Counted from the stretch's first letter, positions 41,228 to 52,530 are shown. The stretch is 64,000 nt of DNA from Rhineura floridana (GCF_030035675.1 NC_084493.1:24281822-24345821), one strand, 5' to 3'. Program-made: numbers and translations. Notes: generated by a model not told the origin, from the letters alone.

Positions 41228-41690
41228 TTTACTTATTTATATATTTATTTATTTATTGAATTTATACCCCGCCCTTCCTTCCAACGGAGCCCAGGGCAGC
41301 AAACACACAAGCGATAAAATAATAAAAACATCTAAAAATGTTCCAGTACAGATGCAGACTGGGATAAGGTAAAAGGCTTGTTGAGAGAGGAAAGTCTTCA
41401 GTAGGCACCCAAAAGGCAACAGAGACGGTGCCTGTCTAATATTTAAGGGGAGGGAATTCCAGAGGGTCGGTGCCACAACACTAAAGGCCTGATTCCTATT
41501 TTGATTGAAAAAGATCTCCTGATGAGATGATATCTGCAGAAGGCCCTCTACCACAGAGCATAGTGATCGATTGGGTATATAATGGGTGAGACAATATTTT
41601 AGGAATGCCAGTCTCAAGCTGTTCATGGTTTTATACACCAGAACCAGCACCTTGAACATACCCGGTACTTGTAATCATGCACGTGGGTGC
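41228..41690 (-). mobile_element. L2-type LINE 3' end
   Basis: Minus-strand frame 41659-41249 reads FKVLVLVYKTMNSL, then QAFSVVAPTLWNSLPLNIRQ and a C-terminal LSQQAF, followed by a UTR and an AAATAAATA tail. It is the same protein end as at 59.0-59.4 kb, but a more divergent subfamily. Confidence 0.85.
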
Positions 41691-42108
41691 ACAAGTATGA
41701 GGCATGTTCAACCTGGGCACCTGGTTCTTGCCAGGCCTAAGGGACTATGGGATTCAGAACACATCAGAGCACCCGCTATGGACCAAAAGGGATGGACAGC
41801 AATGGGGAGGAAACCCAGCTCTGTGCAAACTGCTTGGAATGTTTGCTAAGACAAACGGATAGACATCATGAGCCCTTGGCACCTGGGAGGATGAGGAAAA
41901 CATCCATGCTTGATTAGAGGCTGCAAAGAGTATTGGCAGGCAGCGGAGAAATTGTCCTTGGTTTTGTTTTGAGAGGATGCTGATATGAAATGTGTGTTTG
42001 TGTTGTCTATCCCATGGGCTCAGAGCATCTTACAGCTATTTACCCTCCATATACTCCAAAGTCCTTGACAGGACATGGCCTCTGAGATAGTAAAACTGTG
42101 TCTCCCCT
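41691..42108. other. Intergenic stretch, nothing assigned
   Basis: No recognised gene or repeat. Confidence 0.35.
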
Positions 42109-42109
42109 A

Positions 42110-43065
42110 GTGACAGGGGAGAAATTCAATTCACACTTTCTAAAACAACATGAGAACCAAATCACAGCCATCCTTTGAAATTTGCACTTATCTAATTTTT
42201 TCAGTGCAGTTCTTCAACCACCCAAAATGGATTATTAGGGTAAAAGGTCCATAAAAATGAATATAAGTGGAAATAAAATCCACAAATGCACTGCATTAGG
42301 AAGAATTCCTTGCAAAAATGGGTACATTACTCAAAACTGCATACAAGTATATTGTTGCGTGCCACCCCAACCTCTGAGCTGTACAAGACTTTCAGGGCTT
42401 ACCCAGGGTTTGGTTCCTGTAGAATGAAGGTCAACCGAGACTGTAGTAGTAGGATATGTGGTTTTTATTTACACATATATACAGCCTGAGCATAATATGG
42501 AGGGGTTCGCAGCATTAACAATCCAATAGATCTTGCTTTTCCATCAGGCTTGTAGGGAGGCACCCCAAAGCCATAGTGCAGAGAGCAAGCCTCTCTGTGT
42601 GTCTTCCTAGTTCCCATCTTCTCCAGACTAACTCTCACACAGACACATAAACTACTTCCTTGTTGCGAGGGAGGCCTCTGCCCTGAAAGAGTTTTTAATG
42701 GGCTACATTGCTTCTCTGACAGATTCTTGCACTTCTTAATGGGGGCACTTGACAGATTTGGCTGAACCCATTAACTTATGAGTGGAACTAGTCTGACCAG
42801 TAGAGCAGGTCTCTTCCTTTGCAGATCCCAAATCAGAGGCTGGAAAAGGGATACATAGAAATAATCCATCTCAACCCTCAGTCCTATAACACTTAACGTT
42901 TATTAGGAGAAATTTGCACTAGAATGGTGAAGAATTTTCATGAGGATTTTTCCCTCCCACACAAAACAAATCAGAAATTGCTGCAGAAATGTGGAGAACT
43001 GAATTTAAGATCAGAAGCATGAGAAACTGAGAGAAGTGACATTGACAGATCTTTCCATCTCTAGT
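42110..43065 (+). mobile_element. AT-rich MITE-like element ('tagggatggga' family) split by a solo LTR
   Basis: The left part 42110-42352 ('gtgacaggggagaaattcaa', 'acaacatgagaacc') and right part 42892-43065 ('tattaggagaaatttgcact', 'gaaactgagagaagtgacat', 'ctttccatctctag') together match the uninterrupted 16.1-kb copy. Confidence 0.65.
42353..42891 (-). mobile_element. Probable solo LTR fossil
   Basis: On the minus strand it starts TGTTATAGGACTGAGGG and ends GGCACGCAACA (TG...CA), with AATAAA about 130 bases before the 3' end. No internal region is present. It interrupts a MITE-like element, so it is younger than that. I found no clear target duplication. The family is not resolved. Confidence 0.6.
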
Positions 43066-43259
43066 CTGATCAATGCTGCTGACTGAAGGTGGGAGGCTCA
43101 TGTGGTGGAATGCTCCCGTAGCAAGCTGGGGTGTGTGTGAATCCTATACATACAAAACCCATCTGCATATGTTGGGGTGAGGGGAGGAAGAGCTCTTCTC
43201 CCTAAACATGTGAGTTGCCTATGCAGAAGTAACATTCTGTATGGATGAATGTTCAGTCA

Positions 43260-43453
43260 AGACACCGTAGCTCAGTGGTAGAGCATCTGCTTTGTATTCA
43301 GAAGGTCCCAGGTTCAATCCCTGGCATCTCCATTTAGGGCTGGGAGAGGACCCAGCCTGAAACCCTGGAGAGCTGTTGCCAGTCTGTGCAGATAATACTG
43401 AGCTAGATGGACCAATAGTCTGACTCGATATAAAGCAGTTTCCTATGTTCCTG
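43260..43453 (+). mobile_element. tRNA-Ala-derived SINE
   Basis: Head 'gtagctcagtggtagagcat' and 'ggttcaatccctggcatctc', body 'ctgagctagatggaccaata', end 'tataaagcagtttcctatg'. The pol III boxes are well kept; in the anticodon loop region 'tttgcatgc' has become 'tttgtattc'. Confidence 0.88.
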
Positions 43454-43671
43454 TGTTTCCCCCTTTAATTTTAATAGGCCTGTCCTGTCCCCTAGGAGCT
43501 CACAATCGAAGGCACAGGCTGTAGGCACACTAGAATGGTTTTTCTGGCTGCATTTTGGAGGGACTCTGCCCTCCGCTGGCCACACCTCCCTTCCCCACAG
43601 CTGACTTCAGACCTTTCAGGACTACCCACAGCAAAATGTTGGGCCACTCACTGTCCCTGGCTGAGCCTGCA

Positions 43672-43900
43672 GCAAAGCGTTTCCATTGGCCACACCTGGA
43701 AGACAAATGGGTTGATCTACCAATCAGTTGTGAAATCTGCCTGAAGCTGACTTAAAAAAAACGCACTTGAGCTGATGTGACCAGGTTTTAGAATCAAAAA
43801 AGGCAGTGTTTGACTAGCGTCATGTGACCCCATTTTTTAAAAAAGAGGTGGAGACGCACTGGAACAGGCACACTAGTAAGTGTGTCTCTACCCACAAAGA
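43672..43900 (+). repeat. Unclassified interspersed repeat, copy 2
   Basis: Same ordered blocks as 27265-27505: 'gcgtttccattggccacacc', 'taccaatcagttgtgaaatc', 'gaggtggagacgcactggaa', 'agtaagtgtgtctctaccc'. Confidence 0.6.
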
Positions 43901-44400
43901 TACTGACAATCTCCAGTGTTTGATTGCAACGTTACTCGGGGATACATTACCTTTGAACATGGAGGTTCCATTTAGTAAGCCTGGATGATAGCTTCTGTTG
44001 TGGACATATCACATTCCTTGAGCGTTTGGAGTGTACTATCTTGTTCCATGGAAAATGCGATTGTTCCCCAAGATAGCACAGCCATCACAATTCTGATTGC
44101 CATTGGCAATGTGGCAGCCTAAGTGTTCACCAGCTGGCTGTGTGGCTTGTATTGTGAAAGGCAACGAAGGATGTTATCCTTCCCTAATAATAATGTCTGC
44201 ACATCATGGTGTGACTTGGGAACAAAATGGCACGGTGTGGGAAATGATGCACAGTGTGGAAAAAAGTGGATAGAAATTTGTCCTTCAGTGCTCTCTACTG
44301 GCTTGCTCCTTGACCCTAAGGGGCGGCCCTACCAGTGAGTAAAGTGGGGCAGCCATCTCAGTCAGCAGATGGCTGGAGGACTGGGAGCAGTGATGAGGTG
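43901..44400. other. Intergenic stretch, nothing assigned
   Basis: Unique-looking sequence without a coding signal. Confidence 0.35.
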
Positions 44401-44403
44401 TTG

Positions 44404-44965
44404 AAGCAGAGCTGGAGAACCTCAAGGACTGGGGTCAAATGCAACCCCCCAGCTTCTTTATCTGGCCCTTGGGACTCTCCCCAGGCCACACACTTTCCTA
44501 AGCCACCACTGGTCAGGGCCGGATTAAGCTGAGGAGGGCCCCTAGGCTGATTGGTGTTTGGGGCCCTCTTCTCCCTACCTTTCCGCTTTTCTTCGCACAG
44601 GTTTGCCATCAATCAAGATGGCGGCCGAGGTTTCCCTAAGGGGCTGAAGCCTCTGCTGCCATCTTGGTTGATGGCAGCAATGCACACGTGTAGCACGCAT
44701 GTGTGCCATTAATCAAGATGGCGACAGAGGCTTCAGCCCCTTAGGGAAACCTCGGCCGCCATCTTGATTGATGGCAAACCGCAAAAAACAGTGGAGAAAA
44801 AGAAAAGTGAAGCGGGGGGATGGTGGGTAGTTTGGAAGCTCTTGTCCCACGATAATTTTTTTTAGCTTATGCACGGGCCCCCAAGAGCTCCGGGCCCCTA
44901 GGCTTCAGCCTACTAAGCCTAATGGATAATCTGGCCCTGCCACTGGTATGTGGTTTCCCACCCCT
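44404..44965 (+). mobile_element. hAT-like element ('cctcaggcctgg' family) split by the hairpin hAT
   Basis: The left part ('ggagaacctcaaggactggg', 'cccttgggactctccccagg') ends at 'ccaccactggt'. The right part resumes 'atgtggtttcccacccctc'. In intact copies 'accactggcatgtgg' is continuous, so the hairpin element inserted here. Confidence 0.65.
44514..44939. mobile_element. hAT element with intact 8-bp TSD and long hairpin
   Basis: Ends CAGGGCCGGATTA (left) and, on the opposite strand, CAGGGCCAGATTA (right). The exact 8-mer ccactggt flanks it (44506-44513 and 44940-44947). 44601-44655 is the perfect reverse complement of 44725-44779 (55 bases), and pairing continues inward with few mismatches to a small loop near 44680-44702. 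'caagatggcg'-type motifs occur four times. No protein is encoded. Confidence 0.9.
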
Positions 44966-45785
44966 CTGTGCTGGATGACAGCGCCATGTGTGCCATAGGG
45001 CCTGCCCTTCACTCCTTAAACTGGCTGCTGTCCTCTGATATCGTAGAGGGCACTGTCCTGTTGCCATCTTTAATATTAGATTTTATTTCCATTCCAGCCA
45101 GCTTCTATAAGTGGAATTGGAGTAGGGTGGTGGTAGTGCCATTTTGTCCTTTGCCTCAGGTAGCAAAATGCCTTGGGCCAGCCCTGTTGACCTCACCTCC
45201 TTATTTGTCCTTTGGCCCTGACTACTGGCTTCAACCCATAGCTGGTGGTTCCCACCTCCTGGCTCGCCTCTGACTGCTGCCGCAGCTCATCCTGGACAAC
45301 CTGAGCTGTGAATCTCTTCTCATAATATGTGATCACAGCCTGTGGGATGGAATAATTCAGGGCTAACTCTGATTTGTTTGTCAGCACTTTTTTTAAATTC
45401 CCAAAGCATATTCTTATTCAATCCTGTGACTTTTTTCATCTGGGGAACAAAAGCCTTGAATCAAAGAATTAGGCTGTAAATTCAGCCAAATTAAATTTTA
45501 AAAAATCCCCCTCCCTTTTTTTTTTAGAGGATATAGGGAATGTTTCCCCATTACATTATGAATCACTTTTGCAATAACAAAAAGACAAGGGAGACTTCAC
45601 ACAGCACAATATTCAGAAGTACAAGAATTAGCAATGGTGGGATTCAGGCTCACCGAATGCAACTGATTAGCAGTAGATTCAGGAGACACAATAGGAAGCC
45701 TCTTTCACACAGTGAGTGCTTAGTTTATGGATTTGGCTGCCATACAATGTGGTTTGATGACCTCAAACTTCAGTGGTGTTAAAAC
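44966..45785. other. Intergenic stretch, nothing assigned
   Basis: Unique-looking sequence; no supported exon or repeat. Confidence 0.35.
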
Positions 45786-45905
45786 AAGGATGGGGAATCT
45801 GTGGCCCCACCAGCCCATCATCCCTAACCATTGGACATGCTGGGTGGGGCTGATGCGAGTTGGAGTCCAACAACATCTAGACAGCCAAGGGTTCCCAGCC
45901 CTGTT
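45786..45905. mobile_element. Palindromic hAT-type MITE
   Basis: 'ggatggggaatctgtggccc' on the left, 'gagttggagtccaacaacat' and 'ggttcccagccctg' on the right. Confidence 0.6.
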
Positions 45906-45934
45906 TTAAAGGGAGAACAAATCCATGGACGAGA

Positions 45935-46131
45935 GAGCCATGGTAGCTGAACAGAACCTCCATGTTCAGAGGCAGTGTATCTTTGAATATCTATTGCTGA
46001 AGGAGCAAAAAAAGGGGGGAGGGCTGTTGCCTTTTTGCCTTGCTTGTGGGTTTCCTCCAGGCATTTGGCTGGCCAACATGGGAGGCAGTTGGAGTCTGAT
46101 CCAACAGGGGTCTTCTTATATTCTGAGTGAA
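45935..46131 (+). mobile_element. CR1/L3-type 3' end
   Basis: 'catggtagctgaacagaacc', 'cagaggcagtgtatctttga', 'tccaggcatttggctggcca' and 'gtcttcttatattctg' give the standard order of this 3' end. Confidence 0.65.
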
Positions 46132-46311
46132 GGTGAGAAAAAGAAGAGTGAAGATGTTAGATCCTGCCTGCTGAATTCAATCATTCCCAAGGCTGGACAG
46201 GATGGGTGAGGAAAGCCCACTGGGTCTAAGTCAACTGCCCTGGGATCTGGTGTGTAAAGTATTGAATAACTACTTGAGAGACATCATTTAGGCTGCAATT
46301 TTATACATCAG

Positions 46312-46450
46312 AGAGATGGGGAACCTGTGGCCCTCCAGAAGTTACTGGACTAGAGCTTCCATCAACCCTGGCCATTGGCCATGCTTGCTGGGGCTGATGG
46401 GAGTTGTAGTTCAGCAACATCTAGAGGGCCAAAGGTGCCCCATCCCAGCT
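46312..46450. mobile_element. Palindromic hAT-type MITE
   Basis: 'gatggggaacctgtggccct' mirrors 'agggccaaaggtgccccatc', with the core 'attggccatgcttgctgggg'. Confidence 0.7.
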
Positions 46451-46504
46451 CTAAGATCTCAGGTAGATAAAGGTCTTTCCTATCATTGGCTCCCTGATCC
46501 TTTT

Positions 46505-46586
46505 TAAACTGGAGATGTCAGAGACTGAATCTGGGGCCTTCTGTATGCAACACATGTGCTCTACCACTGAGCTATGATCTCTCTCC
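46505..46586 (-). mobile_element. tRNA-Ala-derived SINE, head only
   Basis: 'ctggagatgtcagagactga' to 'gctctaccactgagctatga' is the reverse complement of the SINE head. Confidence 0.75.
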
Positions 46587-46771
46587 AAGAAAGCCTTCTG
46601 GCTGAATTATTTGCTCCTAATTTTTGTAACACATTGCAGCACACAAAATTGGTTTTCAGCTGTTATCTTATTGTTCCCTCTAACAAAACAATATCCATGT
46701 GGACTATGAAGCTGAGCAAGAATTTCAGCCCCCTGGATATCAGTCACATCCAAATGAAGCAGTACTCTCTA

Positions 46772-46912
46772 CTGCAGGTACGGGGAACTTTTGGCCTGCA
46801 GATATTGCTGAACTACAACTCCCATCAGCCCCAGCAAGCATGGCCAATGGCCAGGGCCGATGAGAGTTGTAGTTCAGCAATAATTGCAGGGCCACAGGTT
46901 CCCTATGCTGGC
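46772..46912. mobile_element. Palindromic hAT-type MITE
   Basis: 'tgctgaactacaactcccat' mirrors 'gagagttgtagttcagcaat', with the core 'agcaagcatggccaatgg'. Confidence 0.75.
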
Positions 46913-48234
46913 CCTGCTGGAAATGTAGGAGTGGAATGCAGTGATCCAGTTTAGCCAGGAGGAGCCACCAGGGGAGAGAGCAGCACTGCACTTCCAGTGC
47001 TTGACAGCAGAGCTGGGGACAAGTGTCCCATGTGTCCAATAGACAGTCCGGTGCTTTTCATGAGGCTAGCAGGATTATCAGTAGGTGAGCCACAGCCGTG
47101 CAGATTCTCAGCAGCTGCTTTCTGACTAATGTACAAGGACTAGTCTGTTCTTCCTCACTGCCATCCATATACCTCCCTTGCACTTTTGCAGCAGCGCTGT
47201 TGTCCTTATCCCCACACCTCTGCTTTTCGGGATTATTACAACCTTGCTCGCAAGAACTGAATGCAAAAGGCAGGGAAGGAGGCCATATGTGCTGGCAGCA
47301 TCCCCTTCGTCCCCTGAACTGCAAGATCTGCACACATCCGCATCCTTGCCTGCTCCCTATCAGCATCCACAGGCAGTCAAATGCATTAATTGTTTCCATA
47401 AGCCCGAGCCAGCAGAGAGATACCAATCCACCCAGCTCAGCCTTTCCGCTAGTATCTCCCCATTCATCACCCAGCTCCCTCTTTCAATCCAGCTACAGGC
47501 TCTGGAGGTGCGTAAGGAAGAATGACAGATCTCCCATAGGAAATGTGCAGGCATTTGGGGTGCAGAGCAGGGAAAGGAGGAGAAAAGCCCTGAATTCCCA
47601 TTGTCTGTCTGTCTCCTGCCGCCAGCGGCTCAGCTCCTTCCTTTGAAAATGCCAGCCCTGTTGTATAGGACAGTGGAAGGGAAATGAAAGAGGAGGCTGG
47701 ATGGGCCAGGAGGTGTACTGGATCCCTTTGTTATCTCCCAGCAAGCAGCAGGGTTCTCGAGGCTGGAGGCAGCCGCTTATCTCCTTGCGGCACAGATTGA
47801 TTCATTTCACTTATCTCACGTCTGCATAATGGAATATTAATTTTCAGTTGTTGTTATTGTTATTATTTTCCCCTCGCCCCCTCCCCTTCCTCCTGCTTCC
47901 TTCCTAGTCATGCCAGGGCAGGGCGGCAAGATCTGTAGTAACACACACACACACACACACACAGAGGAGATGGAAAGAGTGAATGCATCCTTCCTCAGAG
48001 TGAGTTAGGCCTCGGGGCCAAAATGTAGGCAGGAGATGACAGATGGAATTGAAGGATGGAGAGTTAATCCTTCCTCGGGGGTCTCAGGAAACCAATATCC
48101 CATCACTCACTGGGCTTTTTCTTCCTCCCATCACTTTTGCTATGGAATGAATGAGGAATGCTGGCTGTCAGTCCCTTGGCCCTGACAACCTTTGTTTGTC
48201 CACAGTACAGATCCTGCAAGGGGTGGGTGGGTGG
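46913..48234. other. Low-repeat stretch, nothing assigned as a gene
   Basis: This is the longest tract in the spacer without recognisable transposons apart from a (CA)n run at 47940-47963. Overlapping open frames on both strands (47098-47646 plus; 47426-47058 minus) have no domain I recognise and no flanking splice pattern I can defend. A GATA-motif cluster lies at 47.73-47.82 kb. Confidence 0.4.
47729..47840. promoter_or_regulatory. Candidate enhancer with three GATA motifs
   Basis: TTATCT (reverse AGATAA) at 47731-47736, 47777-47782 and 47811-47816, with a TGATTCAT-like motif at about 47797 and an AT-rich block after. Short motifs are common by chance; the low-repeat setting is the only extra support. 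Confidence 0.25.
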
Positions 48235-48235
48235 G

Positions 48236-48262
48236 GAGAGAGAGAGAGAGAGAGAGAGAGAG
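48236..48262. repeat. (GA)n microsatellite
   Basis: About 13 GA units following a (GGGT)n-like run. Confidence 0.9.
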
Positions 48263-48382
48263 GCTGGCTGTTCCTGAGAAATGTCTTGATTTGTAAGTTA
48301 CTTGGTTACCTAACACACCTCTGCATCCCAAAGCATGATTTAGGACACCCCAAATCATAGGGCTTGAGAATGTCTCTCTATG

Positions 48383-48520
48383 ATAGGGGTGGGGAACATT
48401 TCCGTGGGGCCCCCGCCTGGGTGGATTCCTTTGAGGGTAACCTGTTGGGGATCACATACTAGTGGTGGCTGGGGCCAGAAGTGGGAAGGGACAATCCATT
48501 CTCTCTGTCTCTGTCTCTCT
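48383..48520 (+). mobile_element. hAT-like element fragment, 'cctcaggcctgg' family
   Basis: Left end 'aggggtggggaacatttccg', then 'actagtggtggctggggcca'. It runs into CT/CA-rich simple sequence at 48500-48650 without a clear right end. Confidence 0.45.
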
Positions 48521-48894
48521 CTCTCTCACACACACACACCCTCATTAGTCATTCATTCTCTTTCACACACACAGACATTCCATCCATCTATCATCAATTC
48601 TTTCCCTCTCTCTCCTTTCCCACACCCCCCTCTCTCACACACATACACTTCATGGAGTCAATGAGACACACCAAAATCTGGACTGGCCCAAAGTTTTATT
48701 TTTCTGCATTATACCCTCATACCAGTCATTGCAAATATTCCTATGAATAAGAAGCTGGATGTGGGAGTTTTGTGGCTTTAAAGAAGCTAGAACATTTATC
48801 CCTGATTGGTTAGCTTTCCATTGCCAGGGTTTAGTTTTGTTTTAGGGAGTACTCAAAAGTGGTATGCCCCATCCAATGGTAGAGTCTATACAGC

Positions 48895-49087
48895 CTAGGG
48901 ATGGAAAGATCTGTCAATTTCAGTTCTCTCAAATATTGTTTAGTCCGCCAGCTGCATCCCAAAATTCTAACAAATGTGAATTGCAAAGGACGGCTGTGTT
49001 TCGGTTCTCATATTGTTTCAGAAAGTGCGAATTTGATAAATTCTGCTTGCAATGCGAACTGAGTCAAAGTTCTCACCCATCCCTACT
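48895..49087 (-). mobile_element. AT-rich MITE-like element ('tagggatggga' family), short form
   Basis: It runs from 'tagggatggaaagatctgtc' to 'aagttctcacccatccctac', opposed ends. The interior 'ggttctcatattgtttcaga' is shared with 24.6 kb; the middle is deleted relative to longer copies. Confidence 0.65.
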
Positions 49088-49744
49088 ACAGCCTCATTCT
49101 GCAGATGAAGGGATAAAATACAGAAGTGGTAGATCATGCCATGTTGGACTGCAGGTGAGGATTTCTACTTGTAGATGTTTGCCTCAGGAGCTGGTGGCAT
49201 CCTGTGTGTGGCTGCCCCTTGTGGGGAATCACTGAACTGCAGCTGGCTTCCTTCTCAAGGAAGAACCTTCTTGCCCTGGACAGTCTCCACCCACTGAGGC
49301 TGGTTATTGGATCCTCCTGGGGAGGAAGATGTATAAAGGGCTTCCTGCTTGAGTTGAGCATTACAAGAGCGACCTTCTGAGCTCTGGTGTATTTTTATAT
49401 CCTTGTTTTGGGTCTGCCTCCTGTTTTCATCTCTGGTTCTGGCTTGCTCTTTAATCCTGACTACTGGATTGTTCTGTAGCTCCTGACCAATAGAAGCTGT
49501 AGTCCAAAATGTCTGGAGGGCACCAGGCTGGCAAAGGCTGTTCTAGTCTAAACTCTTTGTCTTCTGCGGTTGCTAGGTGCAGCCCAGTGGAGGCTGATCC
49601 ACCGCCCCACCAACCTCATTCTACGCTCAGCCGGCCCCCACCCGCCTGCCTTCTTCCTTACAACCCAGCAAGGTGGGGGCTCTGGCTGTCAGCTTCCCCC
49701 TCCTTAATCTCAGTGTTGCCTTTCTAGAACTCAGCAGGGAACAG
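49088..49744. other. Unassigned stretch with a TATAAAG motif
   Basis: 'gatgtataaagggcttcctg' at 49329-49348 and 'ttgggtctgcctcctg' downstream resemble an LTR promoter, and the motif recurs at 28.62 kb. Ends were not found, so no element is called. Confidence 0.3.
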
Positions 49745-49940
49745 AGGGAGCTACTTCGTACTGAGTCAGACCATTGATCCATCTAGCTCAGTTCTGTCTC
49801 CACAGACTGGCAGCAACTCTCCAGGATTCCAGACTGGATGTATTCTGACCCCTACCTGGAGATGCCATCAGGGATTGAACCTGAGACCTCGTGTATGCAA
49901 AGCAGAGGCTCTACCACTGAGCTATGGCCCTTCTCCAAGA
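49745..49940 (-). mobile_element. tRNA-Ala-derived SINE
   Basis: Full reverse copy, from 'gagctacttcgtactgagtc' (3' end) to 'gctctaccactgagctatgg' (head). Confidence 0.88.
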
Positions 49941-50554
49941 GCATGGGGACAAAACTAGAATTAGCTGCCTCTCCCTGCCATTGGCTCTGGCTCCTCCTAC
50001 AGTTGGCCTCCCTGTCTTCCACCCTCCCAGTCCTGATGGACAACACCCACCCCTGTACAGCCATCAGACACTTCTCAGAGTGCTGGTGTCACCCACTGCT
50101 GCTTGCTGCTGCCACTAGGACCCACTGTTGGAAGAGGGGAACCAGCAGTGGGCACTTTAATCAGAGGCCTCTTGAACTTGAAGCCAACCAACCAGGCGGG
50201 GCCCACCCACCGACCCACACTGCCTATCAGTTTTCCGGCCTACATAATCAAGGATGTAAATGACCTGATTTCTCCTTCACCGTAAAGGAGAGAAACTTCA
50301 GCGCCCCACTCGTTACTCTGGCTTTCCAGCCAACTCACACGAAGACAGTGCTAAACTGATTGATGGGTTTAATTTGTGGCGGTTCATGCCGTTTTGGCAC
50401 GGTTGAGAGAGATGACGGATGTCTTTCTCCTCTGCACAACGGGAGGTTGTTGGAAGGCTTGTAGCCTTTGCAGAGGATGGGAAGCCTTGGCGTGGTAGAC
50501 TTTGCATCAGGGGACTCAATGGGAGTGGTGGAGGGCAGAAAGGTGAGAAGCATA
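49941..50554. other. Intergenic stretch, nothing assigned
   Basis: GC-moderate sequence. Overlapping open frames on both strands are not supported by a known domain. Confidence 0.35.
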
Positions 50555-51352
50555 TAAAGGCCTTAAAAGCTTGGAACCAGTTTACTTGTGAGACCGCCTT
50601 ACACATCAATATGTGCCCGCTTGAGCACTTTGCTCTAGGTGCTCTAGGCACTCTAAAAGGCAGGTTAAAATCTGTTACATATATCTTAAACCAAGACTGT
50701 GGATTCAAAATAACTGTATCAATATTCAAGACTGGATTACTGCAATGCACACTGTGTGGGGCTTCCCTTGCACTTGACCCGGAAACTGCAATTAGTGCAG
50801 AATGCTGCAGCCAGATTGCTGATTGGAATGAGGCCCTGTCAGCATATAACAACTCTGCTCACATATCTGCAATGATTGCCAATTTGTTACCAGACCAAGT
50901 TCAAGGTGTTACTATAAAGCCTTTCACAGCTTGGGACCAGTTTACTTGGGAGACCGCCTTACCCCCTACGTGCCCACTCAAGCACTTTGATCTGAGGAGC
51001 AGGCACTGTTACAGGTGCCACATAATACTTGTTCTGCACTTGTAAGAAATGGTTCTTTTAGTGTGGCAGCACCTACTGTTTGGAACTCCCTGCCTAATGA
51101 TATCAGGCAGGCATCTTTGCTGTATTCCTTCGGTGCCTGCTTAAAACTTTTCTGTTTAGGCAAGCCTTTCCAGACACATAGCTAGTGACCTGTTTTAATC
51201 TTTTCAGTAGCTGTTTTAACTGTTTTAAACATGTTTTTAATTACTTGTTTTGAATTGTTTTATTGATAATTTTAATGTTGTTTGTAAACCACTTAGAGGT
51301 ATTTACATTCAAGTGGCATATAAATTTTGTTAAATAAAAAAAGGTTAAATAA
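50555..51352 (+). mobile_element. L2-type LINE 3' end, old, with internal duplication
   Basis: Recognisable pieces: 'ctggattactgcaatgcaca' (LDYCNAL), 'ttggaactccctgcctaatg' (LWNSLP) and 'caagcctttccagacacata', then a T-rich UTR ending 'ataaattttgttaaataaa'. A block around 'accagtttacttg.gagaccg' occurs twice (50577-50598 and 50937-50958), so part of the element is duplicated or two copies overlap. Confidence 0.65.
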
Positions 51353-51606
51353 ATAAGAGAGACCTCAGAGTAGATGTGTGGTGCATTCAAAGTGTGCCTA
51401 CTCAGAAGCAGACTCTTGTGCTTAAATGGGACTTACTCCTAAGAGTGCATAAGATCACAGGGAGAGGAGACAATCTTACAAGGCATTTTCTCCATCATTA
51501 TCTCATAGGAGAGCTTTGGGAAGCTGGAACTGGCTCCAGAGGGTGGCAAGGTTGGGCATTTACGGATGACCATGTCCATAAGATCCTGGAGCCAGCACCG
51601 GGGACG

Positions 51607-51800
51607 TAGGAAGCTGCCTTACACAGAATCAAACCAGTGGTCCATCTTGCTCAGTACTCTCTACACTGACTGGCAGCAGCTCTCCAAGGTTTCAGGCAGG
51701 AATCTCTCTCAGCCCCACCTAGACAAGCTGGGGACTGAATCTAAGATCTTCTGCATGCAAGGCAGATGCTCTGCCCCTGAGCTACGGCCCTTCCCCAAGG
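51607..51800 (-). mobile_element. tRNA-Ala-derived SINE
   Basis: Full reverse copy from 'taggaagctgccttacacag' to 'gctctgcccctgagctacgg'. Confidence 0.88.
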
Positions 51801-52530
51801 TGCTCTAGAGCCTAATTCATGCGAGACTAAACTTAATTGCGTCTAGCATTGTTTCAAAAGCCTCAGCATGTGCTGTGTGTGCACCCACGCGACCAGTCAC
51901 ATAAAATAAAGTACAACAATTATGCTGACACCTCCATGTCTGTCTGCATGTGAGTCATCAATATAATTTCTAAGCAGCTGGAATAAGCTTTCTGGTTTGG
52001 ACTCTGCTTGAATTATTGGTGGAGGGAGGAAGGGCCCTTAATGGAATCTATAAGCGCTGCATGGATTCCTCCCACTTTTAACCAAATCACCTCCCCTCTT
52101 GCCCTTCCTAGCCTCCTAAAAATAGTAGCGAAGTGGAATATCACAAGAAGTAAAGAGAACAGCCCATCTCCCCAACTCAGCTTCACCACACAGTAAGCAC
52201 GGACAATGGCTGGATCTGGTTAGACAGACAGGATAAGGCATGTTCTTCAGCATGTCAGTGCAAAAGTAAGCTCCTCTATGTTTAATACAGCTCACTCTCA
52301 TGCAAGTATATATAGGACTGATGCCTGAGTAAATAAAACAATGCAGAACTGGAGTCCCAACTGCCCTCCTTAGCCAGCTTGATATAGGTAATAATAAAGA
52401 AATAAGTAATTGTATTACAGTCAGTTGTATCCTGCGTTTAAAAACAATTTTCCCCAAGTCAGAAAACAAATCAGAATAACCACAATCAAACCATTTTTAA
52501 AAATCACATATCAAAACCACATAGCCATAC
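51801..52530. other. Intergenic stretch, nothing assigned
   Basis: AT-moderate sequence; no recognised gene or repeat. Confidence 0.35.

Noticed and set aside
47098-47646. 182-codon open frame in the low-repeat stretch
   Set aside because: Low-complexity Ser/Pro/Leu composition, competing frames on both strands, and no supporting splice signals.
50419-51045. 208-codon open frame
   Set aside because: Much of it overlaps a decayed L2-type LINE read partly in the wrong frame.
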